Source of the DNA: Candidatus Cloacimonas acidaminovorans str. Evry
Lineage (GTDB): Bacteria; Cloacimonadota; Cloacimonadia; Cloacimonadales; Cloacimonadaceae
Assembly (NCBI RefSeq): GCF_000146065.2
Contig: NC_020449.1
Coordinates: 496,001 to 560,000, forward strand
Reading direction: 5' to 3'
DNA length: 64,000 bases
Shown piece by piece: positions 20,601 to 29,363 of this stretch (positions are counted from its first letter, which is position 1; every line of letters begins with the position of its first letter). A model generated the notes under the pieces. The model was not told the origin of the DNA and made no database searches. It saw nothing but the letters and a program-made list of their open reading frames with translations. The position numbers were made by a program, and so were the translations under genes.

Positions 20601-22127
20601 ATAACAGCCCAAAACGATATCCTGATTAGCCGCCATAGCCAAACGTCCATTTGCTGGCAACAATAAATTTCGGGTAGAAAGCATTAGGACTCTTGCTTCA
20701 ATTTGTGATTCTATAGACAGGGGAATATAAACACCCATTTGGTCACCATCAAAATCGGCATTAAAAGGAACACAGACCATAGGATGAAGCTGAATTGCTT
20801 TGTTATCAGTTAAAACAGGCATAAATGCCTGAATTCCCAAACGGTGAAGAGTTGGAGCTCTATTCAACAAAACAGGATAATCTTTAATAACTTCTTCCAA
20901 AATTGACCATATTTCAGGTTGCTTTTTCTCAATAAGCTTCTTGGCATTTTTAACCTTATCCACTTCTCCAATTTTCTGCAGTTTTTCAATGAGATATGGC
21001 TTAAAAAGCTCCACAGCCATTTCTTTGGGAAGTCCGCATTGATAAAGTTTAAGTTCAGGACCCACTGTAATCACACTCCGTCCAGAATAATCTACTCGTT
21101 TACCTAAAAGGTTTTGGCGGAAACGTCCCTGCTTTCCTTTAAGCTGATCGGTTAATGACTTTAAGGGCCTATTGCCTCTTCCTCTTACAGGACGAGCTTT
21201 TCTACCATTATCAATGAGGGCATCAACTGCTTCCTGCAACATTCTTTTTTCATTACGAAGGATAACTTCCGGGGCACGAATTTCCAGTAATGCCTTCAGA
21301 CGGTTGTTTCTGGTGATAACTCTTCGGTATAAATCATTAAAATCTGCAGTGGCAAAACGCCCGCCTTCCAAAGGAACTAAAGGTCTTAAAGTTGGAGGTA
21401 AAACAGGTAATGCTTCCAAAATCATATCTTCGGGACGATTGCCGCTTTTGATGAAGGCATCTACTATTTTCAATTTATTGATTAGCTTCTGTTTACGCAA
21501 AGCCGATTCTTCAAATTTAAGCCGGGTTCTGAGGTCAAGCGCTTCATTTTTCAGGTTGATACGCTTAAGCAATTCGCGGATTGCTTCTCCTCCCATAAGA
21601 GCCAGAAAGTTATCCGCTACCTTATCTTTAATCTCATAATATTCATCAACTTCCAGAAGCTCCATTTTTTCAAAAGGACTATCTCCGGGGTCAATTACAA
21701 TGAAGGACTCGTAGTAAAGCACTCTTTCCAGGTCTTTAACCGTCATATCAAGTAAAGTGCCAATTTTACTCGGGGCACTTTTAACAAACCAGATATGAGC
21801 AATCGGAACTGCCAAATCTATGTGTCCCATACGCGTTCTGCGAACCCTGGAAGTAGTTACAAGCACTCCACATCTATCACAAACAGTTCCCTGAAATCTT
21901 TTCTTTTTATATTTTCCGCAAGCGCATTCATAATCCCTTTCAGGACCGAAAATTCTTTCACAAAATAAACCATCTTTTTCAGGTTTAAGAGTGCGGTAAT
22001 TTAATGTATCGGGTTTTGTAACTTCTCCATGCGACCAATCATTCCTGATAGTTTCGGGAGAGGCAATTTTGATGCGGACTGCATCATATTCATTAGGTTT
22101 GATTTCGTGTTTACTTTCTTTTAACAT
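17646..22127 (-). CDS. rpoC: RNA polymerase subunit beta'
   Basis: The 1493-residue catalytic subunit of RNA polymerase. The N-terminal zinc finger (CACGKYKKKRFQGTVCDRCG), the catalytic NADFDGDQM with three Mg-binding Asp, the rudder/bridge-helix region and the second zinc site (CEAEKGICAKCYG) are all visible. The ATG at 22127 has AAGGAGAGAG just upstream; a longer reading frame exists but would overlap rpoB. It follows rpoB after 13 bases. The length without the large lineage insertions of Proteobacteria is normal for FCB bacteria. Confidence 0.98.
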   Translation of the reverse strand: MLKESKHEIKPNEYDAVRIKIASPETIRNDWSHGEVTKPDTLNYRTLKPEKDGLFCERIFGPERDYECACGKYKKKRFQGTVCDRCGVLVTTSRVRRTRMGHIDLAVPIAHIWFVKSAPSKIGTLLDMTVKDLERVLYYESFIVIDPGDSPFEKMELLEVDEYYEIKDKVADNFLALMGGEAIRELLKRINLKNEALDLRTRLKFEESALRKQKLINKLKIVDAFIKSGNRPEDMILEALPVLPPTLRPLVPLEGGRFATADFNDLYRRVITRNNRLKALLEIRAPEVILRNEKRMLQEAVDALIDNGRKARPVRGRGNRPLKSLTDQLKGKQGRFRQNLLGKRVDYSGRSVITVGPELKLYQCGLPKEMAVELFKPYLIEKLQKIGEVDKVKNAKKLIEKKQPEIWSILEEVIKDYPVLLNRAPTLHRLGIQAFMPVLTDNKAIQLHPMVCVPFNADFDGDQMGVYIPLSIESQIEARVLMLSTRNLLLPANGRLAMAANQDIVLGCYYLTMEETPPPVEIEKLRHFYGPDEVIAAYEAEEQFCSSKGETVYERNLDLHTWIRLKLESEYIVTTVGRVIFNQIMPPEVGFQNIVFDKGKLNDLAMLCFDAVGQWRTAQILDQIKELGFHYATRAGVTFSFDDIVVPKRKDEIIAQADQEVKKITDLHQKGGITENERFGRVVDQWKKTTVRVTDEMMEELSKTRNGLNSIYMMYKSGARGSKDQIKQLGGMRGLMDKPTKIGSTGGADVIETPIKSNFKEGLTVLEYFVSTHGARKGLADTALKTADAGYLTRRLVDVAQNAIITIEDCGTTRGVNMTALKEGNEIVQTLAERIQGRTAVDDIVSPITGRILVSAGEEISNKMARTIQNHGLISVHVRSILTCEAEKGICAKCYGRNLATQKPATIGDPVGIIAAQSIGEPGTQLTLRTFHIGGAASTATELAEVVASHDGIVKFDRMNTVINTENQLISVSYLGKILIVDENDENKVLEEFKVEYAATVHVQDGQKVAKDTKLLSWDQFNNPLISTAKGVLHYENFIKDITYKEEYNDITMARELTIIESKDRRKQPQFRIVGEDGTVRLIPLPTGLIVRVEDGSFVHIGDILGQTSRMTIKQRDITGGLPRVQDLFEARVPKDKAKISDIDGIVTIGGLKKTGRDIFVTPPNGLFAPCDGKVVVLYDEDKNQYIAVLPDKAVYSENDGKVSIIEENRKKIIQVAKRNQNPVQYPVPKGLQILVKEGESVKKGTPLCGKLYAVPPEQESIVEIGDNVTMHQPLAGRKYIIPSGKRIIVHQGDYVESGDALSDGPLDPHDMLVKGVIEAQILILNEIQEIYRKQGVKIDDKHVSVIIRQMFKKVRITDSGSTSFLQGDIVDKVLVEKENREAIEFGKTPAQFEQLLLGITKTSLLTESWLSAASFQETTKVLTKAAIEGRVDHLEGLKESIIIGHRIPVGTGTKLYNNMLKKAVNEGKTVAQIIDEFAHRSKEEESGDYLDF

Positions 22128-22140
22128 TTTCTCTCTCCTT

Positions 22141-25100
22141 CTACTTGTTCTCTTCTTTGATAAATTCAATATCAAAACCCAGCGATTTCAGCTCGCTGAT
22201 AAGAACATTAAAGGATTCAGGAACTCCTGGAGGAGGTGGATTATCACCACGAGTGATAGCTTTAAAAGCATTGTTGCGGCCATCCACATCGTCACTTTTG
22301 ATAGTTAACATCTCTTCCAAAACGCTGGCAGCACCGTATGCTTCCAAAGCCCAAACTTCCATTTCTCCTAAACGCTGACCTCCATGTTGAGCTTTTCCAC
22401 CTAAGGGTTGTTGGGTAATAAGAGAATAGGGTCCTGTTGAGCGCGCGTGCATTTTATCTGCTACAAGATGATTCAGTTTCATCATATAGATAATGCCAAC
22501 CGTTACTCTTTCTTTAAAGGGTTCACCCGATTTGCCATCATAGAGAACTGTTTTCCCATCTTCCGGTAAACCTGCTTTGCGTAATTCAGAAACAATATCC
22601 TCATTAGAAGCGCCATCAAAAATAGGGGTTTCTACTTCAAAGCCAAGTGTCTTGGCAGCCCAACCCAAATGGGTCTCCATTATTTGGCCAATATTCATTC
22701 GGGAAGGAACTCCCAAAGGATTTAACACAATGTCCACAGGAGTTCCATCTTCCATAAAAGGCATATCTTCAATAGGAGCGATGATAGAAATAACACCTTT
22801 ATTTCCATGACGACCTGCCATTTTATCGCCTACTTCAATCTTGCGTTTTTTAGCAACATACACTTTAACCATTTTCCGCACGCCATATTGAAGTTCATCA
22901 CCATGCTTAATTCTTTCGCGGGATTTTTTATAGATATTATCGCTTTGTTCAAGTGATTGTTTTATTTTCAGGACAATTTGGGAATAGATATAGTCGTTTA
23001 CTTCCCTATCTTCAACCAGTTCCACATCCAGATCAAGCTTTTTGAAGTTTATCCGTTTCAAATCCTGTTTCGTTATCTTTTTCCCGGGTGCTATAAAGGG
23101 AATATTGGTTTTTTCATCCCAAATATTTTTAGCAATTTGTCCCACTAACACTGCAGAAAGTTTTTCTTCCTTAAATTCTTCAATCTTACTGCGTCGCAGG
23201 GCTAATTCTTCTTTTAGTTTTTCTATCTTATCTTCATTTTCTTCTTCCAAATCGCTGCCTTCTTCCAAACGGGAAAAGACCTTTACATCAATAACTACAC
23301 CCTCCATTCCAGGTTTGGCTTTTAAGGAACTATTGGTAAAATCACCAGCACGGTCTCCGAATAGAGCACGCATCAAGTTTTCTTCCGGTGAAGGATCAAT
23401 TTCTACACTCTTGGGAGTAACTTTACCTACAATTATATCTCCAGCATGAATCACACTTCCTACTCTGATAATGCCTGTTTTATCCAAATTTCTCAATGCC
23501 TGAGCAGGAACATTGGGAATATCATAAGCAAGCTCTTCACGCCCGTTTTTCACATTACGAACCAAAACTTCCAATTCTTCAATATAGATAGATGTTAAAG
23601 TATCTTCACGGGCTACCTTTTCGCTAAGAATAACAGCATCTTCATAATTATAACCATACCAGGGCATAAATGCAACCATTAAATTAGTTCCTAATGCCAA
23701 ACGATTATCTTCCACACAAGCACCGTCAGAAATTGGCTGTCCCTTTTTTACGGTATCCCCAACACGCACAATAGGACGCTGATTGATACAAGTATCCTGA
23801 TTAGTGCGCACAAATTTTTTCAGATGGATGCGATTACCGGTAGAAAGATAATATGCCTCATCCTTTTCATTTAAAGGTTTCAGGTCTATAAAGGCAGAAG
23901 TAACTTTCGTAACTATACCATCATAAGGAGCTACGGCAATGGAAGAAGTATCCATTGAAGCAATCTTTTCCATTCCTGTTCCTACTAAAGGTGCTTGAGG
24001 ATTAATTAAAGGAACTGCCTGCCGCTGCATATTGGAACCCATTAAAGCACGATTGGCATCATCATGTTCCAGGAAAGGAATTAATGCCGCTGATACGGAA
24101 ACCATCTGTTGAGGTGCTACATCCATATAATGAACAAGGTTAGGGCTAACTTGAACAAATTCACCCCGGTCGCGGGCAAAAATCATTTCATCTGTAATTC
24201 TACGGTTGTCATCCAAATGGACATCACTTTGAGCGATAATATATTTCTCTTCCTGTGAAGCATCAAGATATTCATACTCATCAGTTATGCATCCATCAAC
24301 AACCTTGCGGTAGGGTGTTTCCAAAAAACCGAAATGATTTATACGGGAATATATTGCCGGAGATACAATTAAACCGATGTTTGGTCCTTCAGGTGTTTCA
24401 ATCGGACAAATTCTACCATAGTGAGAAGAATGAACATCACGAACTTCAAAACCAGCTCTTTCGCGAGCCAAACCTCCAGGTCCCAAAGCAGATAAAGCTC
24501 TCTTATGTCTTAAAGCTGCCAAAGGATTTGTCTGCTCCATAAATTGGGATAATTGACCTGTTAAAAAGAATGACTGAACTACTGAAATAAGAGCATTGCT
24601 GTTTACCAGATCGTGCACTGTAACTTCATCAATATTGGAAATTGCCATCCGTTCCTGAATTATTCTGGCAACCATAGCCATTCCAATAGTATATTGTTCC
24701 TGGAGCAATTCACCAACAGTTCTAACTCTGCGGTTTGCCAGATTATCTATATCATCAACCTCATCTTCATCATGGTAGATATTGATCAGGGTCTTGAAAA
24801 TATATACAAAATCCTCAACAGTGAGGGTCATTATTTTAGGATCAACATTGATACCTAAACGGCTATTGATTTTGTAGCGGCCTACTTCTCCCAGGTTATA
24901 ACGCTTTTCATTGAAAAACATTCTATCCACAAGCTGTTTGGCCGCTTCCAGAGGGGCATCTTCTCCGGGACGAATTAAGTTGTAAATTTTCTTTAGAGCT
25001 TCTTCCTGATTGGTTGTAGGGTCTTTTGCCATAGTGTTTTCCAGCACTTTTCTGGCAATTTCATAATTGTAATCAATTACTTCAACCTTAGTAATCTTCC

Positions 25101-25917
25101 TTTCCGATAAAAACTTGATTAAAGAATCCGTTATCTGCTCGTTAGCCATAGCTATAGGTTCAGGATTGCCTTTTTCATAAATATCGGCGAAAAGATGACG
25201 ACCTTTTGCCTCTTTTAAATTCAATTTTTCGGATTTATAGAATGTCTTCCTCAAATCCTCGTTGGTGGAAATTCCAATTGCCCGGAAAAGAGTTGTTACA
25301 GGAAGTTTACGCCGTTTATCTATATGGACGAACATTACATCATGAATATCAATATCAAAATCCAGCCAAGAACCGCTGTAAGGAATTACTTTTGCAGAAT
25401 AGAGTGTTTTTCCGCTGGGATGTTTCTCCTCCGAAAAGAAAACACCGGGTGAACGCTGTAATTGTGAAATAATTACCCTTTCTGCTCCATTAATAACAAA
25501 GGTGCCCTGTTCAGTTATCAGAGGTATTTCTCCCAGGAAAACTTCTTGTTCCAAAGTGTCTTTATGCTCGCGGACACCTTCTCTATTTTCAAACACGCTT
25601 AAGCGCATTTTTGCTTTTAACGGTGCCTGATAAGATAAATTTCGTTCGCGGCATTCTTCCAGAGAATATTTCTCCTGCAACACATTGTATTCTATGAATT
25701 CCAACAGGAAATTACCCTTTGTATCTTCAAGGGGAAATATGTTTTCAAATACTGCCTGCAGACCTTTTTTTTCTCTGCGTTGTGGGTGAATATCCTTTTG
25801 TAAAAAATCATTGAAGGAATCCACCTGCATAGCCAGAAGATTGGGTATTTCCACTTCAGGGATACCCAATTCAGCAAATCTTCCGGAAATTCGGGAATAA
25901 CTTTTGACCTTTCTCAA
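22141..25917 (-). CDS. rpoB: RNA polymerase subunit beta
   Basis: The 1258-residue beta subunit. The rifampicin-pocket segment (FFLTGQLSQFMEQTNPLA, then HKRALSALGPGGL), the SHYGRICPIETPEGPNIGLI block and the C-terminal GGKAQHGGQRLGEMEVWALEA block are intact. The start appears to be TTG at 25917 with AAGGAG at the proper distance, giving MRKVKSYSRISGRF; no nearby ATG would keep the conserved N-terminus. It is separated from rplL by about 200 bases holding a strong hairpin, so it may have partly independent expression. Confidence 0.98.
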   Translation of the reverse strand: MRKVKSYSRISGRFAELGIPEVEIPNLLAMQVDSFNDFLQKDIHPQRREKKGLQAVFENIFPLEDTKGNFLLEFIEYNVLQEKYSLEECRERNLSYQAPLKAKMRLSVFENREGVREHKDTLEQEVFLGEIPLITEQGTFVINGAERVIISQLQRSPGVFFSEEKHPSGKTLYSAKVIPYSGSWLDFDIDIHDVMFVHIDKRRKLPVTTLFRAIGISTNEDLRKTFYKSEKLNLKEAKGRHLFADIYEKGNPEPIAMANEQITDSLIKFLSERKITKVEVIDYNYEIARKVLENTMAKDPTTNQEEALKKIYNLIRPGEDAPLEAAKQLVDRMFFNEKRYNLGEVGRYKINSRLGINVDPKIMTLTVEDFVYIFKTLINIYHDEDEVDDIDNLANRRVRTVGELLQEQYTIGMAMVARIIQERMAISNIDEVTVHDLVNSNALISVVQSFFLTGQLSQFMEQTNPLAALRHKRALSALGPGGLARERAGFEVRDVHSSHYGRICPIETPEGPNIGLIVSPAIYSRINHFGFLETPYRKVVDGCITDEYEYLDASQEEKYIIAQSDVHLDDNRRITDEMIFARDRGEFVQVSPNLVHYMDVAPQQMVSVSAALIPFLEHDDANRALMGSNMQRQAVPLINPQAPLVGTGMEKIASMDTSSIAVAPYDGIVTKVTSAFIDLKPLNEKDEAYYLSTGNRIHLKKFVRTNQDTCINQRPIVRVGDTVKKGQPISDGACVEDNRLALGTNLMVAFMPWYGYNYEDAVILSEKVAREDTLTSIYIEELEVLVRNVKNGREELAYDIPNVPAQALRNLDKTGIIRVGSVIHAGDIIVGKVTPKSVEIDPSPEENLMRALFGDRAGDFTNSSLKAKPGMEGVVIDVKVFSRLEEGSDLEEENEDKIEKLKEELALRRSKIEEFKEEKLSAVLVGQIAKNIWDEKTNIPFIAPGKKITKQDLKRINFKKLDLDVELVEDREVNDYIYSQIVLKIKQSLEQSDNIYKKSRERIKHGDELQYGVRKMVKVYVAKKRKIEVGDKMAGRHGNKGVISIIAPIEDMPFMEDGTPVDIVLNPLGVPSRMNIGQIMETHLGWAAKTLGFEVETPIFDGASNEDIVSELRKAGLPEDGKTVLYDGKSGEPFKERVTVGIIYMMKLNHLVADKMHARSTGPYSLITQQPLGGKAQHGGQRLGEMEVWALEAYGAASVLEEMLTIKSDDVDGRNNAFKAITRGDNPPPPGVPESFNVLISELKSLGFDIEFIKEENK

Positions 25918-26021
25918 AAGCGCTCTCCTTTTGGTTCTTATAAACCAGAATGTTGGCTCTTAAGTGTTAATATTTTCTTTTTCACGCTATTAGGCGACAT
26001 TTAGAATGATAAACTGACTAA

Positions 26022-26040
26022 TTGGCTTTTTCAAAGCCAA
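26022..26040. promoter_or_regulatory. Small hairpin in the rpoB leader
   Basis: TTGGCTTT-TTC-AAAGCCAA, a perfect 8-bp stem, lies in the untranslated leader between the attenuator and rpoB. It may be a processing or pausing element; function is not shown by sequence. Confidence 0.35.
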
Positions 26041-26069
26041 AGTTTAAGGATGGTTGTATCCAGAAATTA

Positions 26070-26103
26070 GTCCAAAAAAAGTCCCTGCGGACTTTTTTTG
26101 GAC
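26070..26103 (-). terminator. Terminator/attenuator between rplL and rpoB
   Basis: A perfect 15-bp stem, GTCCAAAAAAAGTCC with loop CTGC (plus-strand orientation), 22 bases past the rplL stop codon. The stem itself contains the T tract. Partial termination between rplL and rpoB is established in E. coli, where it sets the r-protein to polymerase ratio; the same role here is inferred. Confidence 0.75.
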
Positions 26104-26125
26104 CTTTATCCTGATTAGGATTTGG

Positions 26126-26509
26126 TTATTTGACTTCGACAGTTGCACCGGCTTCTTCGAGTTTTTTCCTAACTGATTCTGCTTCTTCTTTGCTAACTTT
26201 TTCGGAGACCACTTTGGGAGCTCCATCAACAAGATCCTTGGCTTCTTTCAAACCAAGCTTGGTTATCTCTCGCACTACTTTGATTACATTAATTTTCTTA
26301 TCTCCGGCACTGGTTAAAATTACATCAAATTCTGTCTGTTCCTCTTTTTCCCCACCTTCAGCAGCAGAGCCCTGTGTGGACATAACAGCGGCTACTGGAG
26401 CAGAAGCGGATACACCAAATATTTCTTCCATTTCTTTCACTAATTCAGAGAGCTCAAGAACCGTCATCTCCTTAATCAGATCAATTACTTGTTGCTTTTT
26501 ATCGGACAT
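26126..26509 (-). CDS. rplL: 50S ribosomal protein L7/L12
   Basis: The stalk protein that recruits translation GTPases. The 127-residue protein has the N-terminal dimerisation part ([20 protein letters not shown]), an Ala-rich hinge and the conserved C-terminal domain [20 protein letters not shown] with [17 protein letters not shown]. It follows rplJ by 32 bases. Confidence 0.98.
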   Translation of the reverse strand: MSDKKQQVIDLIKEMTVLELSELVKEMEEIFGVSASAPVAAVMSTQGSAAEGGEKEEQTEFDVILTSAGDKKINVIKVVREITKLGLKEAKDLVDGAPKVVSEKVSKEEAESVRKKLEEAGATVEVK

Positions 26510-26541
26510 TGTTCCTCCATTGGATATATAAATAATTTTTC

Positions 26542-27078
26542 TTAGCTGGCTTCAGCTTGTTTTTTAGCTATGGCATCAAGAGCATAAACAAATTTGCGCA
26601 AGATACCCTGGTTGATGCTTACAAAGTTACTCAGCGGTGCATTCATACCGGCAAGTACTTTGGCAAGCAATTCTTCACGGGATGGTAGTTTTGCCAAAGC
26701 AGTCAGTTCATCAGCATTAAAAATATGCTCTGCTATATAACCGACTTTAAACGAAGGAAAACCTTTATCTTCCATCACCTCTTTTAAGAATTTGATTAGT
26801 TCGCGGGCAGGGGATACCTCATCCAATTTACTCACTGCCACAGCTGTCGGGCCCTTAAGATAAGGGTCCAGTTCCGTAATACCCAAGTCATTTAAGGCAA
26901 TTTTAATCAGGGTATTCTTTTGGACAAAGTAATCCACTTGACTTTCTCTGAAGCGGTTGCGCAATTGATTCACTTGTTCAATATTTATTCCCTTGTAATC
27001 TACCAATACGATTGCTCTTGCGCTACTTAATCTTTCTGTCAAGTCCTTTACTATTTTATATTTAATACTTTGCACCAT
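26542..27078 (-). CDS. rplJ: 50S ribosomal protein L10
   Basis: The base of the L7/L12 stalk, 178 residues. Conserved features are [39 protein letters not shown] and the C-terminal helix that holds L12 dimers. In other bacteria L10 with L12 represses its own leader; the gap to rplA is only 12 bases here, so a long leader is absent. Confidence 0.97.
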   Translation of the reverse strand: MVQSIKYKIVKDLTERLSSARAIVLVDYKGINIEQVNQLRNRFRESQVDYFVQKNTLIKIALNDLGITELDPYLKGPTAVAVSKLDEVSPARELIKFLKEVMEDKGFPSFKVGYIAEHIFNADELTALAKLPSREELLAKVLAGMNAPLSNFVSINQGILRKFVYALDAIAKKQAEAS

Positions 27079-27090
27079 TTTCCTGCTCCC

Positions 27091-27795
27091 TTAACTTCTT
27101 GCTTCCGCGGTTGCGCTTGCGACCTGAATTTTAATTCCGGGACTCATAGTCGTGCAGAGGGTAATGCTTTTAATGTAAACACCTTTAAGCGTAGGGGGTC
27201 TGTCTCTAAGAACAGCGGCAAGAACAGCTTTGATGTTGTCTTTCAGTTTTTCTTCCTCAAAGCTTAATTTTCCTACCGGAATATGCAAGTTGGCAAATTT
27301 ATCTACGCGGTAAGTTATTTTTCCGCTTTTTGCTTCCTGCACAGCTTTTCCAACATCCATTGTAACTGTTCCCACTTTGGGGTTTGGCATTAATCCTCTG
27401 GGACCGAGAACTCGTCCCAGTTTACCGATTCTACCCATTAAATTGGGAGTAGCGATCACAACATCAAAATCAAACCATCCGTTAGATATTTTTTCAATGA
27501 GATCATCTACGCCCACATAATCGGCTCCTGCTTTTTTTGCTTCTTCTGCCTTGTCGCCTTCAGCAAATACTAAAACTCGCATCTCTTTGCCTGTTCCATG
27601 AGGTAAAACAAGTGAGTTGCGAATTTGTTGATCGGCTTTACGAGGATCTACACCCAGATTGAAATGCAGTTCAACGGTTTCGTCAAACTTGGAAGTTGGT
27701 AAACTTTTCAAAAGTTTGATTGCTTCGTTAAGATCAAATCTTTTCTGGCGGTCAAACATCGTATAGGCAACATTATACCTTTTGCTATGTTTCAT
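27091..27795 (-). CDS. rplA: 50S ribosomal protein L1
   Basis: L1 binds 23S rRNA at the mobile stalk near the E site. The 234 residues show VELHFNLGVDPRKADQQIR, the hinge GPRGLMPNPKVGTVT and the terminal GVYIKSITLCTTMSPGIKI. It is placed after rplK in the standard order with a 41-base gap and is preceded by GGAGAG. Confidence 0.98.
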   Translation of the reverse strand: MKHSKRYNVAYTMFDRQKRFDLNEAIKLLKSLPTSKFDETVELHFNLGVDPRKADQQIRNSLVLPHGTGKEMRVLVFAEGDKAEEAKKAGADYVGVDDLIEKISNGWFDFDVVIATPNLMGRIGKLGRVLGPRGLMPNPKVGTVTMDVGKAVQEAKSGKITYRVDKFANLHIPVGKLSFEEEKLKDNIKAVLAAVLRDRPPTLKGVYIKSITLCTTMSPGIKIQVASATAEARS

Positions 27796-27836
27796 TGACT
27801 CTCCTTATGAATACTATCTCCTGCATAAGCGAAGTA

Positions 27837-28268
27837 TCAGTCCTCTATCGTAACACCCATACTTCGTGCAGTTCCAGCGATCATACTCATAGCAGATTCA
27901 AGGGAATTACAATTCATATCCTTAATTTTCAGCTGAGCTATGTTTTTTAACTGCTCATTTGTAATTTTGCCAACTTTAAGCTTATTGGGAGTGGCACTTC
28001 CCGTAGCTAAACCGGCTTCTTTTTTTATCAGTACTGCAGCTGGAGGGGTTTTAATTTCAAAGGTAAAAGATTTATTCTTTGCCACATAAATTATTACTGG
28101 GAACACCATTCCTGGCTGATCAGCTGTTTTTTCATTAAACTGACGGCAAAATTCAGGAATATTAACTCCTACCTGACCTAAAGCAGGTCCCACAGGAGGT
28201 GCGGGAGTTGCTTTTCCCGCTGGAAGTTGCAGTTTTAATGTTGCTACGGCATCTTTAGGTTTAGCCAT
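27837..28268 (-). CDS. rplK: 50S ribosomal protein L11
   Basis: L11 forms the GTPase-associated centre and is needed for the stringent response. The 143-residue product has [20 protein letters not shown] and the C-terminal rRNA-binding part ending [12 protein letters not shown]. The second ATG (28268) is chosen since GAGG is seven bases before it; the first ATG is too close to that site. Confidence 0.97.
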   Translation of the reverse strand: MAKPKDAVATLKLQLPAGKATPAPPVGPALGQVGVNIPEFCRQFNEKTADQPGMVFPVIIYVAKNKSFTFEIKTPPAAVLIKKEAGLATGSATPNKLKVGKITNEQLKNIAQLKIKDMNCNSLESAMSMIAGTARSMGVTIED

Positions 28269-28292
28269 TATCATACCTCTATTGTATCTTCT

Positions 28293-28826
28293 TTATTTTT
28301 TAATTAATTCTACCTGGCTGGCATTTAACTCAACCGGGGTTCTGCGTCCGAACACTGTTACTTCAATAATTAGTTTGGTTCCGTTTTCCGTTGTTTTTTG
28401 CACGATACCCTCAAAATCGGTAAAAGGACCGGAAATAACTTTAACCATATCTCCAGGCATATAGGAATAGACCTTTATATCGCGGTTGGGATCGGTTATT
28501 CCCAAAAGTCGGTCTACCTCTTCCTGCGACAAAGGTATGGGCTCTTTATGTTCTTTGTTTATTCCTAAAAAACTGGTTACTCCTGCAATTTGAAGAATAT
28601 AAGTTTTCAGTTCCGGCGTCATATCTGCTTCCATAATCACATAAGAAGTAAAGAGTTTCTTATCGCGCTCTATCTTTTTACCTTCTCTAATCACAAAGGT
28701 CTTGCGCACAGGAACCAGTAAACGACCTACCTGTTTTTCTAAAGGAGTGCCTGCCAGACCCTTTTCTATAGCTGTCTTAACCTTATTTTCGTGACCTGAA
28801 TAGGTATGAATTACATACCACTTCAT
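28293..28826 (-). CDS. nusG: Transcription termination/antitermination factor NusG
   Basis: NusG binds RNA polymerase and links it to Rho or the ribosome. The 177-residue protein has the NGN domain (MKWYVIHTYSGHENKVKTAI) and a C-terminal KOW domain (GDMVKVISGPFTDFEGIVQK). The gene follows secE by 17 bases and precedes rplK, the universal order. Confidence 0.97.
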   Translation of the reverse strand: MKWYVIHTYSGHENKVKTAIEKGLAGTPLEKQVGRLLVPVRKTFVIREGKKIERDKKLFTSYVIMEADMTPELKTYILQIAGVTSFLGINKEHKEPIPLSQEEVDRLLGITDPNRDIKVYSYMPGDMVKVISGPFTDFEGIVQKTTENGTKLIIEVTVFGRRTPVELNASQVELIKK

Positions 28827-28843
28827 CTGCCTGTACCTATCCC

Positions 28844-29029
28844 TTAGAAAACCAATTCTACAATCTTGGTAAAACCAAAATCAATCAGGGACAAAAATAT
28901 GGCTACAATAGCAGACATAATAATAACTACTAATGTGCCTTCTTTCAAATCCGTCTTGGTAGGCCAGCTTACACATTTCATTTCGGAACGGACATCCCGA
29001 AAGAAACGAGTTATTTTTTCAAATTTCAT
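28844..29029 (-). CDS. secE: Preprotein translocase subunit SecE
   Basis: A 61-residue single-spanning SecE: an amphipathic helix (FFRDVRSEMKCVSWPTKTDL) then one membrane segment (LVVIIMSAIVAIFLSLIDFG). Both are typical of the short bacterial form. The ATG at 29029 is preceded by GGAAG and excludes an unsupported 20-residue extension that reads into the gap after tRNA-Trp. Confidence 0.95.
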   Translation of the reverse strand: MKFEKITRFFRDVRSEMKCVSWPTKTDLKEGTLVVIIMSAIVAIFLSLIDFGFTKIVELVF

Positions 29030-29096
29030 AACATTACTTCCCTTTGTTTGCGGAAAGAAAAACCTGCTTCGGAAATCATAATACCCCAAAATGTTG

Positions 29097-29172
29097 TGGC
29101 AGGACAGGCAGGAATCGAACCCGCAACCCCCGGTTTTGGAGACCGGTGCTCTACCAGTTGAACTACTGTCCT
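29097..29172 (-). tRNA. tRNA-Trp (anticodon CCA)
   Basis: 76 nt including an encoded 3' CCA. The acceptor stem AGGACAG/CTGTCCT is perfect, the anticodon loop reads CTCCAAA, and the T loop is TTCGAAT. It lies between rpmG and secE, its usual place. Confidence 0.97.
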
Positions 29173-29197
29173 GTGCAACATTTTTTAGGGTAAATTA

Positions 29198-29344
29198 CTA
29201 ACGCTGTTTATGAACAGTATGTTTCCGGCAGGTGGGGCAATATTTTTTTAGCTCCAGTCGTGTCGGATGCTTTCTTTTATTACGGGTAGTTGTATAATTA
29301 CGATTCTTGCATTCTTCACAGGCAAGGATAATTATATCTCTCAT
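29198..29344 (-). CDS. rpmG: 50S ribosomal protein L33
   Basis: A 48-residue protein starting [20 protein letters not shown] and containing two CxxC pairs (CEEC, CPTC), the zinc-binding form of L33. It is encoded between tuf and tRNA-Trp, as in many bacteria. Confidence 0.96.
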   Translation of the reverse strand: MRDIIILACEECKNRNYTTTRNKRKHPTRLELKKYCPTCRKHTVHKQR

Positions 29345-29363
29345 TATTGTTTTTCCGTTTCTC

